Source of the DNA: Asterella californica | Taxonomy: Eukaryota > Streptophyta > Marchantiopsida > Marchantiales > Aytoniaceae | DNA length: 64,000 nt | Direction: 5' to 3' | Assembly (NCBI GenBank): GCA_036924285.1 | Contig: JAYKYS010000001.1 | Location: forward strand, 36,579,501-36,643,500 | Shown here: positions 1-12,751 of the stretch, piece after piece | How positions within the stretch are numbered: position 1 is the first letter of the stretch | How the letters are laid out: each line of letters starts with the position of its first letter | The notes under the pieces: generated by a model | Seen by the model: the letters and a program-made list of their open reading frames with translations, nothing else | What the model was told of the DNA's origin: nothing | Databases searched by the model: none | Translations under genes and position numbers: made by a program

Positions 1-3000
1 GACGTATCCTCGTACGGACGTGGAGTAGAAAGTATAGTACCCGCGTCCTTGCTTCCGCGTCTTGCTCCTCGACCTTCGGCTGAGTTACTCTCCTCAGCCA
101 AACAAGCACGCCATGAGTGAAGTAACTGGACGAGCCGGCCAAGTGACGTGTGGATGAGTAACGGAAAATCATCCGGTATCCTTAAGATGAAGTTTGCCAT
201 ACCCCGCATTACAGCAAAACGGCTCTGAGGGAGATCCCGAACCGTCCTAAAGAGCACCTGAACTGCTTCTTCTCTAACTCCTGGTTCTATGCTAATCGCA
301 TAAACAGGAATTATTTCTGTCAGCTTCTCAGCACGCCACTGTTCGGGTATCAAATGGGGTACACACTTGAGAGCCCAACGAAAAACAAGCCATCCTTGCG
401 ACTTTTCCTTCGTCAATGGTTCTGCACGTTGAAAGACCAAAAAATATCAGGTTCAACTCTTTACCAAAACAATCAAGACTATGCTGAAGTCACAAGTAAT
501 TGCTCTCAGCTTCGTACCGCTCGTGGTTTTAGATGAAGTTAAAAGAGCGCTTCCGTAAGTTGCATGACATGCCTTGATGATGGATCCCAACGCCGTTCTG
601 ACTTTCGGAATATAAGGACCAATGTCGTGACCATTTAGGGACATCTCATTCGTGAGAGATCCAGTGATCAAGTGACTTGGGGATGCAGCTATCCCCGTTG
701 CATGCGACCAAGAAGGTGTAGGTGAACTCCTCAAAGAAGAGGAAGCAGAAATCTGTGAGTCCTCAAAAGTGTCTGTCGTAAACTTCTGATGGGATGGAGA
801 TGACACCACTGCAAGAAGTGCTCTTAAACCAATCACTTTTGCCTCACTAAGATTTTCTGTCCGTAGTAGCTCAAGAATCATATGATTCATGGAAAAGTCC
901 AAATTGCTTTCAGCAATGGTCACGCAGAAATCCACAAGCTTATCATGCTGCACGTCCTGAGTCAATGATCCTTTTTTCAAGCTTGCTAAAAGCTGTGAAG
1001 TGATGCTGTGAAGATACACCCAAACGCGATTCTTCTGTTGGCTATCCGCGTACACGTTGAGATAAAAGCGTAAAACTCTGTGCAAGCAATCAAGAGCCAT
1101 TGACCGGTGGTTCTTCTCCTGCTTAATTACAAGGAGTACATAAACCACCAATAAGCGTTGTGGATAAACTTTGACAGCCGTAGTTGCATACAACTCAGAC
1201 AGTTTAAAGACAGTAGCATACTTGAGAGTGAGTTATATTGAGCCACACCCACTGCAAGCTGGTCATGTCTGACCTAAATCATATTATCAGACATAAGGTT
1301 ATTACGCCTGGTCTACATGCAGACAAGCCTTCGACACAACATTCAACGTCAGATACTGACCCTCAAAAGCTTGTATAGTTGGTCCAGGTGAGGACCAAAT
1401 GTACTGCTGAAATATACTGGATCTCCAAGGCACAATAGGAGGGTCACCAGAGGGTATCCAACCTGCATAAGTGAGTTGGTTTTCATCAGTAAGCCGAATG
1501 TCTCACTTTTTCAACTCTGTACGACACTCTTACCAGACTTAATAGGAGTAGTTACTAGCGTTATCAATTGTTTTTATTATACAGGCTTTGTGAAAATAAT
1601 GTATTTTTTGTTACACCTAAAACCATAAAATATACCTTGTGCATGAAAACAAGTAACTGCTGTGTAACTTCTTGACTCTTGTTTCCATGTCCAGGAAAAA
1701 GGAAAGAGACCTTCTCTATAGTAAAAGATAAGAGATGATTCCTCTCTTATATACCATTTGAATAAAGGAAACAACCTTGAAATGCCCCGAAGGAATGACA
1801 TATCAAATAACTGGCTGCAGAACTTCTCAACAATACACAATCTCTTCTTTTGTTAACTGGAATCATCCATGTACACAACAACTAACAAAGAGTAACAGAG
1901 CTCAGAATCAGCAAGCATCAGATTAGATTAGATCTTCATGCGAAGTCAGGGACAAAATCTTACAATGATATGTTTACTTTGCTTCTCCATCCAGTGAGTA
2001 AGCTGGTTCCGGATTCGAAGCACAGCATCATACCAAAGTGTCAAAGCTTGATCAACTCCAGACGGGGGCCAAGAGCCTTTGCCTCCGTCAGCCAAAGGTG
2101 CCAATATACTAGACAGCATGTTGCACATTGCATGATGCAACTCGGTCTTTTTCTTCGCAGGTACCCGATTGAGCGGATTCGCTTTGGCAACAAAAGAAGT
2201 GGAGGCATTCAGACCTCCTAAAGTGCTGACCTGAATAAACAAATTTGAGGCAGCATATCTTATCAAGAAATCTAGAAAGTCAATCTTCCCGCATATTTAC
2301 TACAAAAATAGTCTTATTGCTCATCACAAGCTTGTGAAACACAAACTCAACCGATGAGGAGCGTACAGTAGTTTGCAATGTCACCATACCCCAAGCTTAA
2401 GGTATCGCATGCCATGAATGATGCTCAAAGTTTCACTACGCGCAGTATTTGTATCAATTCGACGTCCATTTAGTTCGTTGAAGAAACGTTCTGTGACTGA
2501 ACTAAACCTGCAAACGTGGAAAGGAAAACGTTAATACCATTAACACAGACATGACACTGAAAACTTCAAAGCCGGACGTATCAAAGAGAGAAACGAAGGT
2601 GCAAAATTTGAGTACAAGGTTATCGAAAGAATTGCTCAAGTATCAGGAGAAAGCAAAACCATCGTACAAGTGCTTCTCTCATATCTGCGGCTTCCTGAAG
2701 CGACCAAGCGACAACCCTGATTCTGGATCTTGAAATTGCAATGTCTTCCCTCTTGGATTAATTCAAGAGAGACTGGAAACATCGAATGACACACTTTTGG
2801 GGCAGACTTCTAGAGTTAAATAAGAGACATTCTCGTGCGAAAACTTCACCGCGGTCTTCAGAGTTAACAAACCTACTCCCTTTTCAGGAAACCAGATTCC
2901 ATCAGGAACTTTCTGAACGCCGAAACAAAGTTTCAAAGCACTTGCCACATTCATAACAACAGAGTGAGGATTTCTCACCACATACTGAAGTATACCTTAT

Positions 3001-5393
3001 CCGGGAGAGGGCACCGAGCAACTGGGCTACGAGATCCAATAGGAGGCCCCGTAGATCCACAAGAGAGGGGTACTCTGTATGGCTCACAACCCTATATACA
3101 GATACCAATGAGTCCAGAGTATAAGAGGTTCAGAGGTTGTCACCACAACGAGATACGCAGCTCCTACAGCTAATCATTCTTTATAAAAGAACTATTCACT
3201 ATGTCATAGTAAGTACAACGAAGTCCAGGTATGTCCCATAAAGGTTCTTTGCAAGAGAAAGCAGAACGGTTTTCATATAATCATTTTCTTCAAAATGATC
3301 CCTCAGAGAAATGATTCCACATCAGACGCCCTAATCAAAGGAGCTCATGAAACCACGCAGAGGCTGTACCTGTCTGCGTTGATAAGCCAATCGAATACAA
3401 AGTTTTCTAGGCCTGTCCATAGTGTTTCTGCACAAGTGTTGGCAGAGCTAATCAGACTAGTTTTCAGTGAGAAAACCTAAAAGCCTTGTAGATGCAACAT
3501 AACCAACTTCATAGAAAAAGGTAGGACCTCTCTTGCTTGGAAGCCGTACAGATAACTACGGTTACAATGATGAACGAACTGAGTGAATAAGTCTATCGCG
3601 TTATGCAAGAAAACTGTAAGACTGCACCATTCTTGACCCATTTCTCTCCTACAGAGTGAAGCCAGGCCTTTACAGATGATTAAAATGACGGGACTTGAAC
3701 TAGACCAACTTACCTGTAAGGCCTTCTTGAGGACAGCATTCAACAAATCGTATACAAGCAGAACAAAATATGCATTCCACTGCAAGCTGTTGATTTACAA
3801 CACAAAGAAACTGCTATTAGAAGGACTAGACATGAGGGAAGATTAATAATGATTATATAATGATGATAACAACTTCATTAACGGTAGTCATTCACAGTCC
3901 TGACATAAGAAGCGAATTTACATAAGCTGGAATGACCGGTACAAATGCTAAGCTTCCGTCTTAGATGCAAACCAGTTGATCTGATGCACGACTATTACCA
4001 CCTAAGCAGAAATTATACTCCAACTCCGACCCACTGCGCGGAACTGGATAGATGATCTTTCAGTTTGAACAGTATTGACTTTGCGCACTGAATTCAAAAG
4101 CCCTGCAAGCCTGAATTCAAGAAAGTACCTTTCGTTGAAAGGTAGAAGCATCGCTCGCTCCAGCTGGCTTCGGCGATTCACTGCAAAACTAACCGGGTAA
4201 GTATAAAAGGAGATAGAGAAATAAAGGCTCAGAAAAGTTGATGCTATCTACACAAGCCTTCCAGTCTCGTCTGAGGTTGATGTTGTCTAGCTTCGCTCTC
4301 CCTTCAGTTTTGTTCACTGAGTGAACAAAACTTTGTGCGTGAACCATGCTTATTTCCTTCTCCTCATTGAACGGTAGCTGAAGGATACCTCTCTCTCCAT
4401 TTTAGAAGAGCTTCCAGTAATGGTTTGGGAGTGTGATGAGCAACCATGGCAAGGGAGTCCAGGACCTGCTCATACACTGGGTCAGAAGCCCGTAGATATT
4501 GTCCATCCTGCACACCCCATGACATCGATTGACCAGGTGAGTACGGTAGGCATCTCATTTAACTCAAAATTATCCGTGCCTTAGAACGCTTCATGAATCT
4601 TGAATTTCAGGGACATTCTTCAACTAATAGAGAATGCACGGGATTCACTTCCAGTCAAGAGCACTCAGTACCTCACTTGGTAGATTAATTTGTCAAAATA
4701 CCTCCTGTTCACAGCTTAAATTACTGGCATTATCTCCGATCTTCGCAGTTTTCTAGAAGACAATAGACAACTTGCTTCGCAATTTGACGTTCAAGTCAGG
4801 CTTGGAGTTCAAGTCTCCGAGTGAGTCATCCAACCGTCGAGAAAAACAGACAGAAAAAGACTTGGACCTGTCCAAGCGAATGACGAGAAGGCTTTTCACA
4901 GCAAGCTGCCTCAGAAACTTATCTCCAAGATTTGCTCGAGTTGCTGTAGCTAAGGTTCCACCGAGCCTTATGCTACTATCTAACTACTTGACAATATGGT
5001 GAACAGAACCCCACCGGCAAAGAAGAACTCCGTAATTGAATAAAAGATGGATAACTATGCGGGTGCTATCAAACTGATTTAAGTTTCTATTTCTTCACAC
5101 GCGTACAGGTCAGACACAAGAGAAGACTGGGTACACTTCGAATCCTTTTCGGCATTTCTGATGTAGACGAAGTGTTTAAAAAGTTACCGTAACTGAACAT
5201 TGCAATTGCACCAAAGTCCCAAGGTAGACAACATATCCATTGAACTCCTAACCTAAGCAACCTACAGCATGAGTAAACTGAGAAGGCTAGAGCGAACCTG
5301 GGCTTGGACTGTGTCAATGCGTCGTCGCGCTAATGGCAGAAATCTCTGGAGCAGGGCATCCACGATCAACTTTGCTGCGCTCGCAACCCGCAT
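1..5393 (-). CDS. FURRY-like cell morphogenesis protein, N-terminal part (partial, 11 exons)
   Basis: Giant HEAT/ARM-repeat scaffold of the Furry family; in animals and fungi it works with NDR/LATS kinases in polarised growth, and the plant role is inferred. Exons read on the minus strand: 5393-5298, 4507-4389, 4180-4129, 3786-3714, 3427-3370, 3091-2996, 2507-2390, 2230-1964, 1462-1361, 1118-518 and 421 to beyond the left edge. Every junction has GT/AG ends and the phases join without a stop, giving about 667 codons. The start ATG (5393-5391) opens an SAAKLIVDALLQRFLPLARR-type N-terminus. Exon 2 gives DGQYLRASDPVYEQVLDSLA, exon 6 EYPSLVDLRGLLLDLVAQLL, exon 8 the LNASTSFVAKANPLN and LAPLADGG blocks, exon 10 TQDVQHDKLVDFCVTIAESN, exon 11 SRFAVMRGMANFILRIPDDF. 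These are highly conserved blocks of plant Furry homologues (Arabidopsis At5g15680 type). Most of the usual protein of about 2,000 residues lies outside the window. Exon edges were set by eye and could shift by a few bases. Confidence 0.92.
4309..4333. repeat. 12-bp near-palindrome in intron 2 of the FURRY-like gene
   Basis: The arm GTTTTGTTCACT is followed after one base by its exact complement. It lies in the intron between exons 2 and 3. No function is suggested by the sequence. Confidence 0.6.
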
Positions 5394-7850
5394 CTTGGCA
5401 AACTTATTTTGAGTCACCTACGCGATCATGTCCGGTGATTCCTACCCTGTGCAAATGTTCTGCCCCCTGAGAGCTTCTAACAATACCTGGCAAGCGGAGT
5501 ACGCTCCGTACATGACTGAAGAGTTTGTCATTGCACTTGTTCAACTGTAAACTGTGTGCTGAAAATCAGCAGACAGCACAACCCTCTATGGACCACATAT
5601 TTCCCAATTATTCTCCGCGTTCAAGTGCGCACGGAAAACCTAAATCTCTGAACCAACCACGACGATAGAAACAGAAACTTCCCTCTATCAGCTGTTTCCA
5701 CTGGCTAGAACCACGTTTGATACGGCTCTACTGCCATTATCGGAAAATTCTTATTCAGGACTCTACTCTCATATTCGCCGTTCCTGGAGCTCATCGTCGC
5801 ATAGACTCCAATCCCATCTTTCCTGTAAAGATCAATTTTACCTCTGCCTCCAGCCTGTACAATCGACCCCTTGTAAACCGGCATATTTTACACCAACTTA
5901 CGCACAAGCCACTGATCCTATAACCGAAGAGTTGAGCAGCGCACATTAGCGAACAAAGGTTGATTCCGCATTGGCATTACTCTGAATCAATAATCACTGC
6001 TGATACGCAGACGGGCAGAGAATCCAGCTAGATAAGCAATTCATATCTCCTTCGTGCACTGGGCCTTGACGACTGTCCAAATGTCTCTTTCCCTGGAGAG
6101 AGTCAAATCATGGTAACCACCTGACAAAATATAGTCCTTCGACTTTGGAAAACACTCTCTTTGCTGGCCATCACTTCACTGCACTGCTACTGTTCTGTTC
6201 CTCAACCCTTTCTCATATTTTCTCATGTACATTAACAGCATCTCATGTGTTCCTGTGTATGCTGAGATCTACCTCAAAACTCGCCAGTTACGGCAAGTTT
6301 TCAGATGCTAATATATATCTGCTCACTCCGGTCCCCTTTGAAAGTTCACTGGTGTCAGTTTCCTGTTTCCATCTCTCTCTGTGTGCAACACATTCAGTCT
6401 TGGGGCGGAACCTGGTTCCCGTGTTTCTGGAACGGAACGAAGAGGTTGGCTTTGCGACGAGGATTTGACCACATGAACACTGGACGTGGACCGGATGGAT
6501 CTCCCCGTATTATGATAGCTCATCAACAGGTCCCCGGTTATTGGTTCATGGAACCTGAGACTCGCAGTCTTGCAGATTGACGTTCACGTTTGTACTTCCC
6601 CTCAGAAAGAGAGGAAAGCAGAGCAAAACTATACTAATACGTATTTATTCCTTCCTATGAAAATAGGGGGGAAATATTGCACGTCATATCACATTAAAAA
6701 GTCGGTGAGATATTTCACAAGTTTCCTGATACATCCTAGCTTTCTTTCTCTTTCTCTTGGACCGAAGTATACTTCATTCAGTTTTGTGAGAAACTGATGT
6801 GCTAGTGCCCGTAGGACAGGACAAATGCCATTCCTCATGGACGTGATAACTTCAATCCATTCAAGGACGTGAAATGTAGTGCAGGACGGGCAAAGTGTCC
6901 GTCTATATGCATGCAGCATGCACTTCTGGCAGAGGAAAGGAAAACCACATCTGGATTCTGAGAAAAACAATTAGTCTTTCTCATTTGGGTTTCATGACCT
7001 CTTCAGGACTTTTTATTGTAAATTAATTTAGCAACTTGATTAGATTAAATGTAAATTACAGTTATAGTCACTTACACTTTTTGCAATGTATGTCCGTCCA
7101 AAGACTGACTCTTTGCCACGTGGACAGACTGGCCCTTTGTCTTCCGCATGCTATATTTCAGATCAAAATAACTCTAATTTTATCTAAGTATTTAAGTTAT
7201 CACAGCGAGAACTGTGGTGATTAACAGATTTGATATCAGGAGATCGAGCCAGGGAGACGAGGACAGTAGTTCATCTTTCTCAATTCATGATTCATGGGAA
7301 CATTAAACACATTTCTCTGTACAATCAATATACGAAAGATTTAAAGGTGTTTCTAGAAATATACGAAAGATTTATAGGTGTTTCTAGAATATTAAATTGT
7401 ACTTGAAGCATTCCCATAGTTTCTGATTCGTTCTTAACAAAAATGTTTCCTCTTCAAAATTAAATAAACACATTAATACATGAACTGAGCTCAGGTTCAT
7501 GAATTGAACTGGGCTCAGGTGATTATAATGCACGCTTTGCATGCTCGCTTTGCAATTTTCAATCTGCAAGAGTACTTGAGAGTCCAAGAATTTCTAGTGT
7601 CTAAATAAAATATCGTGCCGTTTCCTTCTCAAAAAATGTTGTTGTTCTTCGGACTTCCAAGGTTTCCGTAGGGATTGACAATGTCACTCCCTTTGCTGTA
7701 AAAGTTTACAACAACACTGGTGAACTGTCCTATGCGTGCTCCCATCGATTTTATGGAGTACGGTATTCATGGAGTTACCCGTATTCTTATGATTTCGTCG
7801 TTACCCATAAGCGTTTATGATAAGTTAGAGTTTAGAAAGGGTTAGGTGAC
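5394..7850. other. Upstream flank of the FURRY-like gene, no recognised gene
   Basis: This stretch should hold the promoter and any untranslated first exon of the minus-strand gene, but I cannot place a TATA box or transcription start. Short open frames occur at 6145-6580 (plus) and 6689-6970 (minus, with two CxxC pairs), neither resembling a family I know. A 35-bp unit, ATACGAAAGATTTA plus GGTGTTTCTAGAA, is tandemly duplicated near 7330-7390, and a GAACTGRGCTCAGGT unit is repeated near 7482-7520. Confidence 0.5.
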
Positions 7851-10800
7851 AAATTAATATTCATTGTAATACTTCTTTAATACCTAGAGCTTGAATTATC
7901 CTTGCGAAAGCGTGTTCTAGTGCCCTCTGTTTATGGGTTATATTTGGATCGAGCTATGATTATATGTTCACCTATCACTTAGTATTTACACATAAATTTA
8001 AATCTAAATATTAACTTAGTGTATGATATATAACAGAGAGAGTAGAGGCAGTCCAAGAAGTCGTGAAGCAAAAAGTCCCCAAATCCATATATATATATAT
8101 ATATATATAACTATAACAAGAAGAGCAGGAAGTACAAGAGACCGTCGAGCAAAATATCTTTGAATCCATATCACCACAAAACCAATCTACTTCCTTGATT
8201 TTCTCCTTGTTACCGTGCTTGTCCAATTCTTTTTCTACACTGGATGTATACTTGCACTTCTTTCATCTTCTGATGGAGGATGTAAATATGAAAATTATTA
8301 CCTAACTCTTTTGTTGAGAAAGAATAGATGTTAAATTAATATCTTGATTAAATTAATGTGTGTATACTTGTACATTCAGAAGCGCGTAAGGATGCATTTG
8401 CTTTATGAGTTTTCTTAAAACTCCCAGTAATTCTCAATTCGGATAACATAATAATTATACAAATATACATTTTTTCACATTATTTTAGTGTAAAATTTGT
8501 AAGTAATGCTTATATATTTTTATTAACACAAAGGGAGTGCTATTTAAGATTGATGGAGCATACTCATATTCAACCCAACTTTTCTTTATAACAAAGTCTA
8601 GCCCATGTCTACCTCCGAGTAGGTCTATTTACTCGGACATATCTGTCCATAGTTAATCTGACTACCGTCCATGGACTTCCCTGAGAATATGCATCCAAAG
8701 TCACTTTTTGGTTGAGGGAAGAAAAAAGACAATCTTTGATTTAGTGGAAAAATTATCAAAAATGGTTTGCTGTCAACTACTATGTTCCTGGATATTATAT
8801 TTCTACAGACTACAATTCAGTACGTGAAGTGAATAATAGACAGACTAAGATGAATAGAAGGTGCTATCTATATCCTGGAGATTATATTTCTGCAGACTAC
8901 AATTAGTACGTGAAGTGATTAATAAAAGTTAAAGTTTTTACCATGTCCGTTTTTATCTCTTCAGTGGACATCGGACTGTCCTTTGTGGGTAACCGCATCG
9001 TACTCGGACCAGATTCACACGACAGTGACTTTTTGCACCTCCAACCGAGAGCAGGAGGGTTTGAACCCCAGACCTTTCTCCTAGAGGACTGAGACAGACT
9101 AAGAACAAAAGATAAATAAAAGATCCGAGAAACATCAAAAGGAGAGAAGGCTATTGTCCAGATGACTAAATTAAAAAAACTAAATTTAAACTTCTGAATT
9201 CTCTCCTCAACTTACGAGGCTTGTTTTCATAGAGTTGGACACCTGGGTGTTGACTGCTATAAAACTGTAAGTATAGTGAACAGAGCGTATGCTTGGCTTC
9301 CATAAAATTTCTTCACGTATGTCCATAAACAGTATTCAGTTCAAGTGTCTTTAATTAATGCACTAACCCTTCCAACAAGAAAGGTTAGTGCATTAATTAA
9401 AGGGCATAAGGTGAATATGCATGCCTTCTGTGAATATCTCTCGAGGAGGTAAAAGATTTTTTTTATCTCCGAGGCAGGTTTATGTACTCAGATGTATCTG
9501 TTCGGAGTTAACTTTAGAGTCTGTGGATTGCCAAATAGATTCAGTCGATTCACAATACTTTGCTGATATTTAGACAATTTGTCATCCATTCATACATATC
9601 TTTAAACTGAATAATTCTTTTATCAAATGTTTGTATACATATATGTGATAATTGTCCTATATGACCCTATCCATACTATAAACTTCTTGCGGAAAGATGT
9701 CAAGAAAGTGTCAAAAACTATCGTATTAAGAGTATCACAAGTACAGCTCAATGTTGTTAGCAACATGTCAGATTACTGTCGGATACTTGTTGGAAACATG
9801 TAAGAAAGTTGTGAGAGATGTTTTTCATCTTGACGATGAAAGACGTAAGAAACTTGTCATAAAACTATCAAAATTGTGTCGTAATAAGTTTATTATGTAA
9901 TGTTATAATGTTGTAAGAATCCATTAAATTTTTAGTATTTAAGTTGCCAAAAGTTGTTGCAAGTATGTCAGAAAATGATTTATAGCGATAAGAATATGCA
10001 AGATTTTTGATAGTTTTCTAATAAAATTTATGCAAAAATTTAAATTTTAAGCAAAACAGTGGAGAAACTATCACAACAAAGAAACGGTTAGATATATTTT
10101 AAAACATTTTTCATACGGATTGTTCCATACGGTTTTTTCTGGAACCTTTTTATATATTTCCGAAATAATTTCCAACACCTTTCTCATATTTTCTCTAATT
10201 TTCACACTTTTTGTGTATAAACTTATATTTTAAGACATTTTTGTGTTATAACTAGTGTCGAAGAACATGTGGTATGTAGTAGTGATCAGAAGATCAAAGT
10301 GAGCACTGGAGATCACTATATCTCTTGCAATATGGACGAGGTAATATGAGACCCTTTCTAGTGTTTAAAGACTTGTGATCTTCTCCTGTATCAGATCTTG
10401 TCTCGATTGGAACTGTCAAGATGAAAGTGTGTGTACAAACTTGAAACATGACACTTTTTTCTTTTTGAATCTCTCTTTCTAACAGCCTCTCCCAACCAAC
10501 CATTAACCATTCCAAGACATCAAGATCAAAATCACATCCCACAAATATAGTATAATGATCTCTTACTCTCATAAGAGAAAGTTGTTTCATTCGTATTGAG
10601 AGGATTTGAGCTCCTCGTGGGTTTCATTAGTTCCAAAATCTTTTTTATTTTTAAAAAGATATATAAAATACCATGTTTTTACAAAAAGGAGCTTTGCAAA
10701 TCTTCCGTTTCTGAATAAAATAGCCTATTTTAGATACATCTATGTTAACGGAATTATTCAAAAGTGATATTTTAACTTTAAATACCACTTCTTCTATACT

Positions 10801-12000
10801 TAAATGGACAAACAAAATAAGATATTTGATTCATGGCTTGACTCATGGATGGTATGGACAAATATGTCAAAATGAACTCCTGAGTTGAGCTCTTCTCACT
10901 TCAGTCCTTACAAAACTTTTGATCTAAGCACCCATTTCTCCTCAAACTTCATATAAACATCTCACCCATGAGTAGTAAACACACTCTAAAAACACCCTCT
11001 CGAACTCATAATTCTTTAATCTATTTCTATCTATTCGTCGTGAGCTCATTGTTCATATTCTCTGAATCTCTATTTGTCCACATTGCACTCCTATCTCTCT
11101 AGATACCTCTTGTCTCATGACATTAGGATTTACTTTCAAGTACACTAACTATAAAAGAACCATAACATGTATATCACCTTATTACACAATGAACAAGTGT
11201 AGATAATGCTTAACTACAAATCTACATTATGTACAAAGAAAAATCATAATCTTACAGCTGGGTTGTGTGTCAAGCGTAGCCATGACAACGACATAAATCA
11301 GCATAGCTGTTGGGTTAATTCCCTAAAGAGCTCAGCAACTGATGGAGACAACCTCGACTATACCAACCTTCGATCTTCTCTTGACTCCTTCTTACTACAT
11401 TCTCTCACTCCTCTCCTTCTTCGTCCATTTGGTCTTTGATATCAATCCTTTTGCCTCTTTACGTCCTTAGATCATATTAGGTGTGAACTATCTTCACGTA
11501 ATCTAATACAAATCCTATGTATTCTCTCAAACAATCCGATCTGAACTCCTTAGCCCATAGATCTGATTGTCCGTCGGTTGTTCACATATGACCTTCCTCT
11601 AGTCTTCGATGTCCTCTCGCTATCAAAGCACAATTCCATGACTGCTATAGACACTTATTCTTCAATCATACGCCAAGCAGTTGTACAATCATTCCTCTCT
11701 TTGTTGGAATAGACTCATGTAAAGAACTTGTCACGTGTACCAATATAATTCTCCAAGTACATCATTTGTGGAGATCCATTCACCTACTCCTTGTTTCTTA
11801 ACTTCTTTCTCTTTGTCTCTTATGAAGTTTCACATGCTATCAGCTGTCGGTTGCTGGATCTTACCGGTATCATTATATCTTATCATTTGATTGTATTAGT
11901 GTAATCATAATACTTGATGTCGTTGAGCCGTTGTTCAGGTGATTGCAACCAAGTATTTTGAAACCCGATCAGGAAAAATGCAAGGTATGTCAATACTTTC
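7851..12000. other. AT-rich intergenic DNA with small repeats
   Basis: No coding region is supported. Visible items: a TA microsatellite at about 8085-8110; a roughly 55-bp duplicated segment (about 8783-8838 and 8873-8927, both containing TATATTTCT and ACTACAATT); a diverged pair around 8607-8655 and 9463-9507 (CTCCGAG..AGGT..AT..ACTC); and a perfect hairpin at 9349-9402. The segment at 7862-7950 resembles 50755-50855, so it is a dispersed repeat. The open frame at 10294-10590 (minus) has no recognisable domain. Confidence 0.5.
9349..9402. repeat. Perfect 20-bp inverted repeat, 14-nt loop
   Basis: The arms 9349-9368 and 9383-9402 are exact complements (CTTTAATTAATGCACTAACC and its complement) around a 14-base loop. 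There is no U-tract and no gene upstream, so a bacterial-style terminator makes no sense. A small hairpin transposon remnant or a chance-enlarged palindrome is more likely. Confidence 0.8.
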
Positions 12001-12036
12001 ATCAATAAAATATTGATGAAAGTATTGTACATACCT
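11983..12036. repeat. Near-perfect hairpin, 25-bp arms with a 2-nt bulge
   Basis: The 17-bp inner stem CAATACTTTCATCAATA is perfect around a 3-nt loop. An outer AGGTATGT arm pairs after a two-base bulge. The hairpin immediately precedes a coding-like repeat (12036-12260) that also occurs near 22017. Confidence 0.8.
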
Positions 12037-12260
12037 TCCTCTTCAACTCGTCGAACGTATCAAAGAAATCAAAATGCTCATCTTGATCGATGATCTTGAA
12101 TATGCATCTAGGGATGACATATTCAAAGAAATAATTTTAAATCTATATGAAAATATTTGTGCTACGACAGACGAGGAATGATTTCTTCTGTTTGATATCG
12201 TTGATTGGAGGATGCAGAAGACGGTCACTTGTAGTGCACAAGGAAACATTGCACAGCTTT
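12036..12260 (+). repeat. Coding-like dispersed repeat, copy 1
   Basis: Read on the plus strand this contains EIKMLILIDDLEYASRDDIF and, after a stop, FDIVDWRMQKTVT. A shortened relative lies at about 22017-22140 (EIKMLILNDEHLSGIVDRRM). Both copies lie just left of an LTR-derived segment of the gypsy B family. I do not recognise the protein. A decayed transposon ORF is the likeliest source. Confidence 0.45.
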
Positions 12261-12320
12261 GATCAACACGCAAAAAGAATCATTGTTATCCTTTTCTCTT
12301 TTTAGCTCATCATAATATAA

Positions 12321-12751
12321 TAGCGATGTATGTTGTGTGGCGATATGCGCACGACAGTTGTCACTTCAGTTTAGCACCTCGGCTAGGTTGGTCGAGTGCG
12401 GAATGACTAATCTTGATAGGGCCGTTAATGCCATTAGGGTGAGTTCTTGGGATGATCCACTAGGGGTATACTTCGCAGGTAGGGCTTGGAGGCCTTAGTT
12501 CTCCAAGCTGAGCCTTCAAGCTCTTAGCTATGGTGGATAGTCTTGGTGAGTGCAATCTGTAGTCTCTGCGAGTACAGAGTGGCTCGACTTTAGTGATTAT
12601 TTAGTGTCTGTTGACATGGTGGAGTGAGTACGTATCGTTTATCATTGTGGTACACTTGTGTATGTGTATGATATCGTCAATGTGTTATGTGTATGTGTGG
12701 TATATCTCGGACAGCGAAGTACGTTGTGTAGCAATGTGTATGCGCACGACA
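12321..12751 (+). mobile_element. Solo LTR of the DNMT-bearing gypsy family, left end truncated
   Basis: The segment has three parts: a 36-bp tail of subrepeat X (12321-12356), a 289-bp core Y (12357-12645), and a full 106-bp subrepeat X (12646-12751) running from TGTGGTACAC to GCACGACA. In reverse complement the same X-Y-X unit lies at 24253-24754, next to the polypurine tract of gypsy copy B. Both copies stop at the same GCACGACA, which marks the LTR end. No target-site duplication can be read because the left end is missing. Confidence 0.65.

Noticed and set aside
6145..6580. Possible upstream exon or small gene (GPDGSPRIMIAHQQVPGYWF)
   Set aside because: Overlapping frames, no recognisable family and no convincing splice sites.
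6689..6970. Minus-strand frame with CxxC pairs, possible zinc-binding protein
   Set aside because: Cysteine spacing does not fit a finger family I can name, and no supporting neighbour.
8085..8110. TA repeat as a promoter TATA region
   Set aside because: A simple microsatellite with no gene placed near it.
9349..9402. Rho-independent terminator
   Set aside because: No U-tract, no upstream gene, and a plant nuclear context.
10294..10590. 98-codon minus-strand frame
   Set aside because: No domain, low-complexity surroundings; compatible with chance.
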